From assembly GCF_022662575.1 (NCBI RefSeq), contig NZ_JALBFU010000005.1, forward strand, positions 75,473 to 139,472: a stretch of DNA of 64,000 nt, written 5' to 3'. Below the pieces are notes generated by a model. It ran no database searches and was not told where the DNA came from. It worked only from the letters and a program-made list of their open reading frames with translations. Positions 47,120-59,715 of the stretch are shown here, piece by piece. The stretch's first letter is position 1. Every line of letters starts with the position of its first letter. The position numbers were made by a program, and so were the translations under genes. The stretch is from Luteimonas aquatica. Lineage in GTDB: Bacteria > Pseudomonadota > Gammaproteobacteria > Xanthomonadales > Xanthomonadaceae.

Positions 47120-47503
47120 ATGCGTAACGCGAGGCGGATGGGACGAGCCAGGCGATGGCAGGCAGCCTGCCTGTCGGGCTGCCTGTCGATCCTGGCACCG
47201 CAACTGCACGCGCAGCGGACGGAGCCGGCGCCGGTGCGCGCCTTCGTCGTCCCGGCGGGGGACTTGCAACCGGCCCTGGACCTGTACATCCGTCAGTCGG
47301 GGGAGCAGCTGATCTATCGCCCCGGCGACCTCAAGGGCTTGAAGACGCATGGCGTCACCGGCAACCACGCGCCACGCCACGCCCTGGGGCTGTTGCTGCA
47401 GGACACGCCGCTGCGCGCCACCCGCGATGCGTCCGGCGCCGTCGCGCTGGTCCCCGCGGCCGGGGAAAGCCAAGTCGCACCGCGTGGCCCGCCATCGTGG
47501 TGA
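47120..47503 (+). CDS. Stand-alone STN (secretin/TonB short N-terminal) domain protein, remnant of a TonB transducer
   Basis: This 127-residue exported protein has a signal peptide (QAACLSGCLSILAPQLHAQ) and an STN domain (FVVPAGDLQPALDLYIRQSG, YRPGDLKGLKTHGVTGNHAP, HALGLLLQDTPLRATRDASG). This is the signalling domain of receptors that talk to FecR. It closely parallels the N-terminus of the intact receptor at 48090, but no plug or barrel follows. Just after the stop, in another frame (47500-47538), the DNA reads VTLIVATQQKRG then a stop, resembling a degenerate TonB-box/plug start (consensus-like TLDxVVVTAQKR). This is therefore best read as the surviving 5' end of a decayed transducer gene, still under the ECF promoter. 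Confidence 0.7.
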   Translation: MRNARRMGRARRWQAACLSGCLSILAPQLHAQRTEPAPVRAFVVPAGDLQPALDLYIRQSGEQLIYRPGDLKGLKTHGVTGNHAPRHALGLLLQDTPLRATRDASGAVALVPAAGESQVAPRGPPSW

Positions 47504-47646
47504 CCTTGATCGTCGCCACGCAGCAAAAGCGTGGCTGAAACGTTCGGAAGAGGGGGCGCGATCACCGCCTGGTTGCGATGACCCGCGCGGCCCGACCCGT
47601 TCACCGCATTCAGGTGGACGGGACATGCATTCAACGCCTGAGACTT

Positions 47647-47982
47647 ATGGGATTCGACGAGAAGGTTTACGAGATCGCAGGCATGGCCTTGGGCGCCTTC
47701 ATCCTCGCACTGATCCTGTTCGGGAAAAGACGGATGCATGGGGAAAAAAGCGGATCCCTGCTCGTACTGCTTGGCGCGTTCGACATGATCGCGTGCCTGG
47801 CCGCGGGTCTGGTCGTGGAAAGGGGCGGAGTGCGTGGAGTTATCGCCGAATCGAACTGGCGCCTGCCAGGCCTGTTCGGGATCGGCATGGGGCTGGTCGC
47901 CTGCGGAGGCATGATATGGGCGGGCTCGATCCTGGAGCGGCGCAAGCGACGAAGGTTGGGGAAGCCCGGGAGGATGGCATAG
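47647..47982 (+). CDS. Hypothetical small inner-membrane protein
   Basis: This 111-residue protein has three hydrophobic segments (YEIAGMALGAFILALILFGK, SLLVLLGAFDMIACLAAGLV, GLFGIGMGLVACGGMIWAGS) and a basic tail (RRKRRRLGKPGR). No family was recognised. The ATG at 47647 gives a natural N-terminus; the frame extends to 47578. It lies between the decayed and the intact STN receptor genes, in a stretch with lower GC and different codon flavour, and may be a transferred or orphan gene. Confidence 0.6.
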   Translation: MGFDEKVYEIAGMALGAFILALILFGKRRMHGEKSGSLLVLLGAFDMIACLAAGLVVERGGVRGVIAESNWRLPGLFGIGMGLVACGGMIWAGSILERRKRRRLGKPGRMA

Positions 47983-48089
47983 GAAACGTTGCCGTCCGGG
48001 AGGGGCCAGGCGCGGGTCGTTATTCCTTTCGCCCAAGGAATGGGTAAAGTGCGCACCAGGCCGGTGGGGCGCATGATCGTCGTATAAGC

Positions 48090-51000
48090 GTGGGGTACTT
48101 CAGATTCTTCGCTGCCGGGCTGGCGATCTGCCTTTTCGGGTCGACATTGCGGGCATATGCCGCGGAGCCGCCAAGGATGGTGTTCCGGGTGCCTCCCGGT
48201 GAGCTCGCAACGGGGCTTGAAGCCTATCTTCGGCAGTCCGGAAAACAGGTGATCTACCGGATGGCCGATGTCCGGGGGCTGCGCACGCAAGGCATCGCCG
48301 GCACCTATTCGCCCGAACAGGCATTGGCGGTGCTCCTGCGCGGTACCCGTCTGACGGCGGAGCAGGATGCCTCTGGCGCCATCGCGCTGGTTCCCATGGC
48401 GGCGACCCGTTTGCCCGCCGTCACAGCCGCCAAACCGCGCAGCGAATCGGGGGTCGCCGCGCCTGGATCGCACGCCGGGCCGGTCACCCTCGACACCATG
48501 CTCGTCACCGCCGGCAAGCGCGTCGAACGCATCCAGGACGTCCCGATGGCGATGTCGGTGCTCGATGCCCAGGCGCTGGAGGCATACAAGATCGAAGGCG
48601 GGCCGGAGCTGGTGCGGGCGGTGCCGAACACCAGCTTCACCAAGACCAACTTCGCCACGCACAACTTCCAGATCCGCGGCATCGGCACGCAGACGCTGTC
48701 GGTGAATGCCGACCCGGCGGTGGGGATTGGCTTCAACGGCGCGCCGATAATCAGCAGCCGTCTGTACGAGCTGGAGTACTTCGATCTGGACCGGGTGGAG
48801 GTGCTGCGCGGTCCGCAAGGCACCCTGCAAGGCCGCAACGCCACCGCCGGCGCGATCAACATGGTCCCGAACATCGCCAGCCCGGACGGATTCGAAGCCA
48901 GTGTCATGGGCGAGGTGGGCAACTACGATACGGCGCGGATCAACGGCATGGTCAATGCGCCGCTGGGCGATCGGCTGGCCCTGCGCGTGGCCATGCAGCA
49001 TACGCAGCGGGGCGGGTACGACTACAACGAAGTAACCGGGAAGCACGTCAACGACCGCGATCTTCTGGGGGTGCGCGCTTCGCTGGCCTGGAAGCCGAGC
49101 GAAAAAATCGCCGCCGATCTGACCTGGGACCACTTCCAGGAGGATGACAATCGATCGCGTACGGGCAAGCAGCTCTGCCACAGGGACCCGAAGCTGTCGA
49201 TGGTGGGCAATCAGCCCGTGCGCCCCATCGATCATGGCTATCTGAACCAGGGGTGCAAGGACGGGTCGCTATACGATCGCGACGCATTCGACGCCCCGAA
49301 CGCCGCGGGCTTTCCGTTCGTGCTCGCTGCGCAATCGATCGGGGGATACGTCGGAGACTATCCGGACACCGGTCGGCTGGCTTTCTTGATTTCGCCCGGA
49401 ACCGATCCCTACGCGGGCGTCAGGCAATCGCGCGACTTGCGCAGGATCGCGACCAGCTACGATCCGAAATTCCAGGCTGTCAACGATGTCGGGCAGCTCA
49501 ACCTGGAGGCGGATGTCGGCGAAGGCCTGAGGCTTTCTTCGCAGACCACCTATACGCGGGACAGCTATTACTCGACGCAGGACTATGGTCGTTTCCAGTC
49601 AAACCCGATTTTCACCGACACCAATCTGCTGGTCGATATGATTCCGGGCCATGCGCCCGGCCTTGTCTATCCCTTCGCTCCCGGAGGCGTGTATTGCGAT
49701 CCGCAGCTGGGCTGCTCGAACCGCCTGCTGCAGGCCGATCTCGTCGATTCTGGCGCCAGGCAGTGGTCGCAGGAATTTCGTCTGCAGTCCTCCTTTGGCG
49801 GCCCGTTCGACTTCAAGGTCGGCGCCAACTTTCTGGACTACGGAATCGACGAGAACTATTACATATTCAACAACATCTTCACCGCGATGGCGCAAGGCAT
49901 GTTCAATCGCCATGCCGCGACAAGCACCCCAGTCGATTGCCTGCCGGTAACGGCGGTCCTGGAGAAGCCGAACGCAAATGGCGACTACGCTCCATGCGTC
50001 TATATCGATCCGAATCCGCTGCGAAGCATCAGCGGGCAGGGGCACAATTACTTTCGCAACCGCAATCTCGCCGCCATGCATTCGACCGCGATATTCGGCG
50101 AAGGCTACTGGCGGTTGTCCGACTCCGCGCGAATGACCGCGGGCTTGCGCTTGACCCGCGACGTGAAGGTCGCGACCCCCGTGCCGAGCCAGCTTTTGCT
50201 GGCCAAGGGCCTCTTCGGGGGAGGCTATGCCGGGTACGGCTATCCGGAGAGTCCCAGGATCCGTCAGGCCTGGCAGGAACCTACGGGGCGCCTGGTACTC
50301 GACTGGTCGCCGGATCTGGCGTTTTCCGACAGCACCCTGTTCTACGGGTCGCTGGCGCGGGGCTACAAGGCCGGCGGCGCCAATGCGCCCGGGATCGGAG
50401 CCAATCCGGCCTATTTGAGCTTCACGCAGCGCGATCCCCGTTTCAAGGCGGAGTCCGTCGTGACCTTCGAGGCGGGAATGAAGAACGTGATGGCGGACGG
50501 CAAGCTGGTCCTGAACGCCACGATGTTCTACAACGACTACAGCGATTACCAGGTGTCGCAGCTCTACGATCGCGCCACATTCAACGAAAATTTCGACGCC
50601 AAGACCTGGGGCGTCGAGATCGAGGCCTTGTGGAAGCCGACATCGCGCTTCCAGGTCGGCGGCAATCTCGGCCTGCTTCGCACGCGCATCGATGCGAACC
50701 AGTATTCGATAGACGTGATGGATCGCACGGCGGGGAACTCCGGGTGGATGGTCGTGCGTCCTTGGCTGCAGCTTGCATCCAACTGCATCGCACCCAGGGC
50801 GCTGGTGGAGACGGCGCTGAGGAATTTCTATGCCGTATATCCCGATGACACGCTCGCACTGCTGCTGAACAGCTTCTGCACCGTCAACACGCTATTTTCG
50901 CTGGGGGGATTCACCAGGGACGGGGGGAATAATGGCGGACCCGGCGACGACGCGCCCTTCCTGGGTGGGCTTTACTACAATCCACTCGTGGACGCGCCCA

Positions 51001-51389
51001 ATCAGGGCGCCGGTTTCGCCAAGAACGTGGGCGGCAACGAACTGCCCAATGCGCCCAGGCTCACCGTCAATCTCAGTCCGCAGTACACCTTCGCGCTAAA
51101 GGGGGGCGATCTGACCCTGCGCGCGGATCTGTATTACCAGAGCAAAAGCTGGGCACGCATCTACCAGGACAGGATCGACCGCCTGCACGATTGGGGCAAC
51201 GTCAACGTGTCGTTGACCTGGTATCAACCGCGAAGCGACCTGACCGTGCAGTTGTACGTGAAGAATGCGCTCGATGGCGAAGCGATCACCGGGACCTACC
51301 TCAACGGCGACGATAACGGCTTGACCGCCAACGTCTTCCTTCAGGATCCCCGCATCATCGGGCTCGCCCTTCGCAAGGGTTTCGACTGA
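48090..51389 (+). CDS. TonB-dependent receptor with N-terminal STN signalling domain
   Basis: This 1099-residue outer-membrane receptor/transducer has a signal peptide (AAGLAICLFGSTLRAYAAE), an STN domain (VFRVPPGELATGLEAYLRQS, ALAVLLRGTRLTAEQDASGA) and a TonB-box/plug (VTLDTMLVTAGKRVERIQDV, VEVLRGPQGTLQGRNATAGA). A large barrel with long loops is rich in aromatic residues and ends in IGLALRKGFD. The start is a GTG at 48090; no ATG gives the signal peptide. STN domains signal to FecR-type regulators, so it may serve the sigma/FecR pair 1.2 kb upstream in place of the decayed copy. Base composition is less GC-rich than most of the window. The ligand is unknown, and the plug resembles sphingomonad-type receptors. 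Confidence 0.9.
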   Translation: MGYFRFFAAGLAICLFGSTLRAYAAEPPRMVFRVPPGELATGLEAYLRQSGKQVIYRMADVRGLRTQGIAGTYSPEQALAVLLRGTRLTAEQDASGAIALVPMAATRLPAVTAAKPRSESGVAAPGSHAGPVTLDTMLVTAGKRVERIQDVPMAMSVLDAQALEAYKIEGGPELVRAVPNTSFTKTNFATHNFQIRGIGTQTLSVNADPAVGIGFNGAPIISSRLYELEYFDLDRVEVLRGPQGTLQGRNATAGAINMVPNIASPDGFEASVMGEVGNYDTARINGMVNAPLGDRLALRVAMQHTQRGGYDYNEVTGKHVNDRDLLGVRASLAWKPSEKIAADLTWDHFQEDDNRSRTGKQLCHRDPKLSMVGNQPVRPIDHGYLNQGCKDGSLYDRDAFDAPNAAGFPFVLAAQSIGGYVGDYPDTGRLAFLISPGTDPYAGVRQSRDLRRIATSYDPKFQAVNDVGQLNLEADVGEGLRLSSQTTYTRDSYYSTQDYGRFQSNPIFTDTNLLVDMIPGHAPGLVYPFAPGGVYCDPQLGCSNRLLQADLVDSGARQWSQEFRLQSSFGGPFDFKVGANFLDYGIDENYYIFNNIFTAMAQGMFNRHAATSTPVDCLPVTAVLEKPNANGDYAPCVYIDPNPLRSISGQGHNYFRNRNLAAMHSTAIFGEGYWRLSDSARMTAGLRLTRDVKVATPVPSQLLLAKGLFGGGYAGYGYPESPRIRQAWQEPTGRLVLDWSPDLAFSDSTLFYGSLARGYKAGGANAPGIGANPAYLSFTQRDPRFKAESVVTFEAGMKNVMADGKLVLNATMFYNDYSDYQVSQLYDRATFNENFDAKTWGVEIEALWKPTSRFQVGGNLGLLRTRIDANQYSIDVMDRTAGNSGWMVVRPWLQLASNCIAPRALVETALRNFYAVYPDDTLALLLNSFCTVNTLFSLGGFTRDGGNNGGPGDDAPFLGGLYYNPLVDAPNQGAGFAKNVGGNELPNAPRLTVNLSPQYTFALKGGDLTLRADLYYQSKSWARIYQDRIDRLHDWGNVNVSLTWYQPRSDLTVQLYVKNALDGEAITGTYLNGDDNGLTANVFLQDPRIIGLALRKGFD

Positions 51390-51527
51390 TGCCGGGCGGC
51401 CGGCGGATTGTCACCGCCCCTAGGGGATCCGCGTTAATCGTGCCGTGCCTGGCGTTTCCGCGCCGGCGTCCTGGCACTTCACCCGAGAAGGCGTCGTACC
51501 GTCCAGCCACGGCTGACGCCGCCGCGA

Positions 51528-52373
51528 TCAGTCGGCCGTGACCAGCGCCGCGTTGCGCCCGCGCAGCTCCGCATAGACGCCGTCGGTTTCCGGCCGCACG
51601 CCGTGCCAGAGCGCGAAGCTCTCGGCGGCCTGCTCCACCAGCATGCCCAGGCCGTCGACGGCATCGTGCGCGCTGGCGGCGCGCGCCCAGGCCAGGAACG
51701 GGATCGAGGCCTCGCCGTAGCTCAGGTCCACGCACGCCGTGCGCGCGCCGACCAGCGACATCGGCAGCTTCTGCAGGCCGCCGTTGCGCGCGGCGGACGT
51801 CGCATTGACGATCAGGTCGAATTCGCCGAGTGCGGTCAGGTCGGTGTAGTAGCGCGAATGCACGCGGCCGGGCTGTTCCTGCGCATCGACCAGCGCATCG
51901 GCGCGCGCGCTGTCGCGGTTGATCACGAACAGCTCGCCGATGCCGGCATCCAGCAGCGCCGGCGCCACGCCGCGCGCCGCGCCGCCGGCGCCGAGCAGCA
52001 GCGTGCGGCGCTCGCGCAGGTCCAATCCCTGGCGGTCGCCCAGGTCGCGCAGCAGGCCGGCGCCGTCGGTGTTGTCGCCGCGCCAGCCGCCGTTCTCGCG
52101 GATCAGCGTGTTCACCGCGCCCGCGCGCCGGGCGCGCGCGCTGGTGTCGGCGCACAGGGCGAACGCGGCCTCCTTCAGCGGCAGGGTTACGTTGGCGCCG
52201 CTGCCGCCGGCGGCGGCGAAGGAGGCCAGCGAGGCGGTGAAGGCTTCCGGCGCGACTTCGATCGCCTCGTACTGCAGCGCGATGCCGGTCTGCGCGGCGA
52301 AGGCGGCGTGGATGCGCGGCGAGAGCGAGTGCGCGACCGGATGACCGAACACGGCATGGCGGGATGGGGACAT
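51528..52373 (-). CDS. aroE: Shikimate dehydrogenase (NADP+)
   Basis: This 281-residue cytoplasmic enzyme reduces 3-dehydroshikimate to shikimate. The shikimate-binding motif [20 protein letters not shown], catalytic K67 ([10 protein letters not shown]) and D103 ([10 protein letters not shown]), the NADP-binding [16 protein letters not shown] and the C-terminal [14 protein letters not shown] are all visible. The start at 52373 has GAGG upstream; the frame extends further. It feeds the chorismate pathway, whose product is the substrate of the XanB2 enzyme encoded 8 kb away. Confidence 0.96.
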   Translation of the reverse strand: MSPSRHAVFGHPVAHSLSPRIHAAFAAQTGIALQYEAIEVAPEAFTASLASFAAAGGSGANVTLPLKEAAFALCADTSARARRAGAVNTLIRENGGWRGDNTDGAGLLRDLGDRQGLDLRERRTLLLGAGGAARGVAPALLDAGIGELFVINRDSARADALVDAQEQPGRVHSRYYTDLTALGEFDLIVNATSAARNGGLQKLPMSLVGARTACVDLSYGEASIPFLAWARAASAHDAVDGLGMLVEQAAESFALWHGVRPETDGVYAELRGRNAALVTAD

Positions 52374-52437
52374 TGCGGCCTCGTGGCGGATACAAGGAGG
52401 CGCCGGCGCGTGAGGGCCGGCGCGAGACAACGGCAGT

Positions 52438-53376
52438 CTACTCCCGCGCCACGACCGCATCACGGCGCCGCGCGGAAGGGCCCGCCGCATCGCGCGCCGA
52501 CAGCGCGTCGCGTACGCCGGCACGCAGCAGTTCGGCCAGGCGCGCCACCGCCGGCGGCGGCGCCGCCTCGCCGCGATACAGGCCCAGGCCCAGCGCCGGC
52601 AGTGCCGGCAGTCCGGCGCCGTCGAGCATGCGCACGCTCGCGGGCAGGCCGATGGGCGTGCGCAGGCTCAGGCCCAGGCCGGCGCTCACCGCGGCCCAGA
52701 CGCCGGCGAGGCTGGCGCTGGTGAAGGCCAGGCGCCAGGGCAGTCCGGCGCGGTCGAGCGCGGCGGTCGCGGCGCTGCGCATCAGGCAGGGCGATTCCAG
52801 CATCACCAGCGGCAGCGGCTGCGTGCGGTCGAAGGCATCCACGCCCGCGTCGCCGGTGTCGGCTCCGATCCAGCGCATCGGCACCTCGCCCAGGCGCTCG
52901 CCGTGCGCCGGCCGCTCGCCGGTGTCCCAGGCCAGCGCCAGGTCGAGCTGGCCGCCGCGCAGGCGATCGAGCAGCTCGGCGTTGCGGGCGATGCGCGCCT
53001 CGATCCGTACGCGCGGATGGGCGCGCGCGAAGCGGCCGAGCACGTCGGCGAGCAGGCGTTCGCCGAAATCCTCCTGCAGGCCCAGCCGCACCCAGCCTTC
53101 CAGGCGGGCGCCGCGCAGCGCCACGGCGGCCTCGTCGTTGAGCTCGAGCAGGCGCCGGGCGTAGGCGAGCAGGGTGTCGCCGGCATCGGTGAGCGCCAGC
53201 CCGCGGCCGGCGCGGCGCAGGATCGGCGCGCCGGCCTGTTCCTCCAGCTTCTTCAGCTGAGCGCTGACCGCCGAAGTGGAGCGGTTCAGGCGCTCGGCCG
53301 CCTTGGCGAAGCTGCCCAGCTCGATGCCGATGGTGAAGCTGCGCAGGGCGTCGAGGTCGAAGTGGGGGGCGCGCAT
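52438..53376 (-). CDS. LysR-family transcriptional regulator
   Basis: This 312-residue regulator has an N-terminal winged HTH ([40 protein letters not shown]) and a periplasmic-binding-protein-like effector domain ([20 protein letters not shown] onward). It is transcribed divergently from a three-gene operon (carboxymuconolactone decarboxylase-like, tautomerase, DUF4865), the usual arrangement for LysR control. A dyad in the intergenic region is the likely binding site. The effector is unknown, probably a small electrophilic or aromatic metabolite. Confidence 0.93.
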   Translation of the reverse strand: MRAPHFDLDALRSFTIGIELGSFAKAAERLNRSTSAVSAQLKKLEEQAGAPILRRAGRGLALTDAGDTLLAYARRLLELNDEAAVALRGARLEGWVRLGLQEDFGERLLADVLGRFARAHPRVRIEARIARNAELLDRLRGGQLDLALAWDTGERPAHGERLGEVPMRWIGADTGDAGVDAFDRTQPLPLVMLESPCLMRSAATAALDRAGLPWRLAFTSASLAGVWAAVSAGLGLSLRTPIGLPASVRMLDGAGLPALPALGLGLYRGEAAPPPAVARLAELLRAGVRDALSARDAAGPSARRRDAVVARE

Positions 53377-53390
53377 GCGAGATAGTCCTG

Positions 53391-53417
53391 AATTTTCGAA
53401 CGATTGATTCGAAATTT
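53391..53417. promoter_or_regulatory. AT-rich dyad between LysR gene and its target operon
   Basis: AATTTTCGAA (53391-53400) and TTCGAAATTT (53408-53417) form a near-perfect 10-bp inverted repeat (one mismatch) with a 7-bp spacer, so each arm contains TTCGAA. It is followed by TATTAA at 53430-53435, a possible -10 for the plus-strand operon. The AT-rich patch stands out from the GC-rich background and fits a LysR binding site. Confidence 0.65.
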
Positions 53418-53477
53418 CCCGATTTTCTTTATTAAATTGCGCGCCTAGGCTGGCCGCGTCAAGTCCAGGAGCCCGCC

Positions 53478-53801
53478 ATGCCCCACGATCCCCACTACGC
53501 CCGCGACCACATCGGCGACCTCGCCCCGAAGCTGGCCGAACTCACCGACGGTCTGCTGTTCGACGACATCTGGACGCGCCCCGGGCTGTCGCCGCGCGAG
53601 CGCAGCCTGGCCACCGTGTCGGCGCTGATCGCGCTCAACCGCCTCGAGCAGCTGCCGTTCCATCTGCGCCGCGCGGTCGACAACGGCGTGACGCGCGAGC
53701 AGCTGGCCGAGCTGATCACGCACCTGGCCTTCTACGGCGGCTGGCCGGTGGCCTTCTCGGCGCTGGCCGTGCTGCGCCAGCTCGAACCTTCCGGAGCCTG
53801 A
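53478..53801 (+). CDS. Carboxymuconolactone decarboxylase family protein
   Basis: This 107-residue AhpD-like helical-bundle protein has the family core LTDGLLFDDIWTRPGLSPRE, SLATVSALIALNRLEQLPFH and TREQLAELITHLAFYGGWPV. It lacks the CxxC pair of AhpD peroxidases, so it is the decarboxylase/oxidoreductase-like subtype of uncertain substrate. It is the first gene of an operon with a tautomerase 3 bp downstream, controlled by the divergent LysR regulator. Confidence 0.92.
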   Translation: MPHDPHYARDHIGDLAPKLAELTDGLLFDDIWTRPGLSPRERSLATVSALIALNRLEQLPFHLRRAVDNGVTREQLAELITHLAFYGGWPVAFSALAVLRQLEPSGA

Positions 53802-53804
53802 GCC

Positions 53805-54218
53805 ATGCCCTACGCCCGCATCAGCCTGCATCGCGGCAAGTCGCCCGAGTATCTGCGGCAACTGGCCGACAACGTCTATCGCGCCATGCACGAGGCCTTC
53901 GACGTGCCGGCGCACGATCGTTTCCAGATCCTGCACCAACTCGATCCGGGCGAGCTGATCTTCGACCGCGACTATCTCGGCGGCCCGCGCTCGGACGATT
54001 TCGTGCACATCGCCATCGTCGCCGGCCGGCCGCGCGAGAGCGCCGTCAAGCGCGCCTTCTACAAACGTCTGGTGGAGCTACTGGGGCAGGCGCCGAGCAT
54101 CGCGCCGGAGGACGTGATGGTGGTGATCCAGACCACCGGCGGCGACGACTGGTCCTTCGGCGGCGGCCGCGCCGGCATCACCGCCGCCGATGCCGGCCTG
54201 TCCGGGCCGCCGCGATGA
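53805..54218 (+). CDS. Tautomerase family protein
   Basis: This 137-residue 4-oxalocrotonate-tautomerase-superfamily protein starts MPYARISLHRGKSPEYLRQL. After Met removal the catalytic Pro1 is exposed, and SPEDVMVV-like (APEDVMVVIQTT) and GDDWSFGGGRAG segments are typical. It probably acts on an unsaturated ketone or keto-enol intermediate alongside the carboxymuconolactone decarboxylase-like protein. Its stop overlaps the next start (ATGA). Confidence 0.9.
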   Translation: MPYARISLHRGKSPEYLRQLADNVYRAMHEAFDVPAHDRFQILHQLDPGELIFDRDYLGGPRSDDFVHIAIVAGRPRESAVKRAFYKRLVELLGQAPSIAPEDVMVVIQTTGGDDWSFGGGRAGITAADAGLSGPPR

Positions 54219-54784
54219 TCGCGATGCAGTACAGCATCGCGCTGCCGGCCGACTACGACATGGACATCGTCCGGCGCCGCATCGCGCAGAAAGGGCCGCA
54301 ACTGGACGGGTTCCCGGGGCTCAGCTTCAAGGCCTACCTCTACGCCGACCGCGACGATGCCGCGCTGCCGACGCGCGGCAACCTCTACGCGCCGTTCTAC
54401 GCCTGGCGCGAGGCCGCCGGCATGCATGCGTTCCTGGCCGGTCCCGGATTCGCGGCGTTGACGGACGCCTTCGGCCGCCCGCACGTGCGCACGTGGTCGG
54501 CGTGGGAGGCGAACGGCACGGCGCGGCTGCGCGAGGCGGTCTGCGCCAGCCGCGATCTGCGGGCGCTGCCCGTCGATGCCGATCTGGGCGAGATCCGCAC
54601 GCAGGCGCTCGCGCAGGCGCACGAAGACCTGGCCAACGGCGCGCTGGCGGCAGTGAGCGCGTTCGATCCGCAGACCTGGAGCCTGGTGGCGCTGCGCCTG
54701 TGGGATCGGCCGCGCCCCGATCTGGCGCGGCCGCTGCGCCAGCTCTATGCCGTCGGTCACGTTTCCGTCTCGGCGGCGGCCTGA
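54215..54784 (+). CDS. DUF4865 family protein
   Basis: This 189-residue cytoplasmic protein has the features MQYSIALPADYDMDIVRRRI, GFPGLSFKAYLYADRD, YAPFYAWREAAGMHAFLAGP and PHVRTWSAWEANG. It matches the DUF4865 proteins that accompany tautomerases in LysR-controlled operons; the function is unknown. The ATG at 54215 overlaps the tautomerase stop; an ATG at 54224 is also possible. Confidence 0.85.
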   Translation: MIAMQYSIALPADYDMDIVRRRIAQKGPQLDGFPGLSFKAYLYADRDDAALPTRGNLYAPFYAWREAAGMHAFLAGPGFAALTDAFGRPHVRTWSAWEANGTARLREAVCASRDLRALPVDADLGEIRTQALAQAHEDLANGALAAVSAFDPQTWSLVALRLWDRPRPDLARPLRQLYAVGHVSVSAAA

Positions 54785-54851
54785 CCAAGCGCACTTGTTC
54801 GCCGCGTCGGCCGTGCACTAGGCTGCGCGCCGACCATTGGGGAGAACGGCG

Positions 54852-55742
54852 ATGCGCGTACGGCGATGGGGATGGGCATTGACGGCGCTGGCCTGCGGCA
54901 CGGCCGCCGCCGCGCTGCAGGAGTTCGGCATCGAAGGCATGGGCGTGGTGTCCACGCCGTCGGCCGAGGTGCGCGCGGCGGTGCGTCCCGACGGGCAGCA
55001 CATCGTCTGGGGCAGCCGTGAACGCGCCGGCGGTGCAGGCAGCTACGACCTGTGGCAGGCGGACAAGCGCGACGGGCGCTGGGCCGACGCGCGGCCGCTG
55101 TCGATCAATACGCCGGCCAAGGAATTCGATCCCTTCTTCAGCGCCGACGGCAAGTGGCTGTACTTCTTCTCCGATCGCGCCGGCGGCCACGGCGGCGACG
55201 ATCTGTATCGCGCGGCGGTGCTGGCCGATGGCAATTTCGGCGCGCCGGAAAACCTCGGCCCCGGCGTCAACGGCAAGGGCAACGAATGGGCGCCGGCGCT
55301 GACCCGCGACGGCATGCATTTGCTCTTCGCCAGCGACAGCTTCGGCGGCGCCGGCGGCCACGACCTGCTGATGGCGCGCTGGGACGGCAAGGCCTTCGTC
55401 GATCCCCAGCCGGTGCCCGGCGTCAACACCGCCGGCGACGAGTTCGACGCGGCCTGGATCGAGGACGGCAAGGCGATCGTGTTCGCCTACGCCAAGGACA
55501 TCATGAAGGATCCGGTGCGCCTGATGCTGGCGCAGTGCGACGGCAAGGCCTACGTCGATCCGCAGCCGTGGGCGCTGTCGTTCAACGGGCCGGAGGACAA
55601 TACCTACGGGCCGGCGGTGGACCCGTCCAAGCCCGGCGAGATGCTCGTCAACGGCATGGCCAAGGCGCCGAAGGCGGGCAAGCAGGACATCTATCGCGTG
55701 CGCACGCCGGCGGTCACGGGCAAGGACGGCTGCGTGCGCTGA
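54852..55742 (+). CDS. Exported PD40/TolB-like beta-propeller protein
   Basis: This 296-residue exported protein has a signal peptide (WGWALTALACGTAAAAL). Repeated PD40/WD40-type blades are visible: PDGQHIVWGSRERAGGAGSY, EFDPFFSADGKWLYFFSDRA, APALTRDGMHLLFASDSFGG and EFDAAWIEDGKAIVFAYAKD, each with an SDG or DGK turn. Such propellers scaffold protein interactions in the periplasm. The start at 54852 follows GGGGAGA. No operon partner is obvious. Confidence 0.87.
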   Translation: MRVRRWGWALTALACGTAAAALQEFGIEGMGVVSTPSAEVRAAVRPDGQHIVWGSRERAGGAGSYDLWQADKRDGRWADARPLSINTPAKEFDPFFSADGKWLYFFSDRAGGHGGDDLYRAAVLADGNFGAPENLGPGVNGKGNEWAPALTRDGMHLLFASDSFGGAGGHDLLMARWDGKAFVDPQPVPGVNTAGDEFDAAWIEDGKAIVFAYAKDIMKDPVRLMLAQCDGKAYVDPQPWALSFNGPEDNTYGPAVDPSKPGEMLVNGMAKAPKAGKQDIYRVRTPAVTGKDGCVR

Positions 55743-55796
55743 GCGCCGCGGCCTCCCGTTCGCAAGGCCCTCTCGCGCCGCGCGGGAGAGGCGGGA

Positions 55797-59023
<3,227 letters not shown>

Positions 59024-59027
<4 letters not shown>

Positions 59028-59476
59028 TCGCTGATCTCCTGGCGGGCCTGCGTCGGAGGCAGGTGTGCGGAATGCTGCTCGTTCTCTGAATAGCGCAGCG
59101 CGCCGTCCGCACCGCGCTGCGCGGTGAGCTGGCTCATCGCCGAGGTCGGCACGCGCATCGAAACGCCGCCGCCGGCATGCTTGCGCAGTGTCGTCTGCGC
59201 TTCGCCCGCCGTGCGCGGCGCGCGCTCCCATTGCACGCTCGCGCGCGGCATCGCCGCGGCGCGTTCGGACAGGTCGCGCATTTCGGCGGCGGTGAGCGGA
59301 CGCAGCTTGCGCGTCTTCGGATCGATGCCGACCACCACCTGGTCGGCGGCGGAAGAGGCCGATGCGGGCACGGCGGTCGCCGGGTCCGGCGCCGCCTGCG
59401 GCGGGGACGCGTGCGCGGAAAAGCCGGCGCCGCAGGCCAGCGTCAGGAATACGATTGCGGGTCTTGCCATCTTCAT
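59024..59476 (-). CDS. Small exported protein coupled to metalloprotease
   Basis: This 150-residue protein has a signal peptide (AIVFLTLACGAGFSAHAS). The mature part is a low-complexity linker followed by VVVGIDPKTRKLRPLTAAEM and a C-terminal SMRVPTSAMSQLTAQRGADG. It resembles post-translational partners (assembly factors or propeptide-like inhibitors) encoded ahead of PA-domain proteases, but no assigned function is known. The ATG at 59476 is preceded by GAGGAG. The stop overlaps the protease ATG, so the two are translationally coupled. Confidence 0.78.
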
Positions 59477-59715
59477 TGCACTCACTCCTCGAAACGAATG
59501 CGGTAGACGGTCTCTTCCGGCACCGCGCGCGGCGGTCCGGGCTCAGGAACACACAGGCAGGAAGCGCGGAATGGACGCGGCGGGGGAGTCTCCCTGTGCG
59601 GTCTAGTCTGCTACCGCGCTTCGGCCGGAAACAAGGACATTCCACACACGACCGATGTGCGAGCGCACAAACCCGGGCGCCGGCTGTCGGCGGCTTCGCA
59701 GGCGGGGGCAGATGC

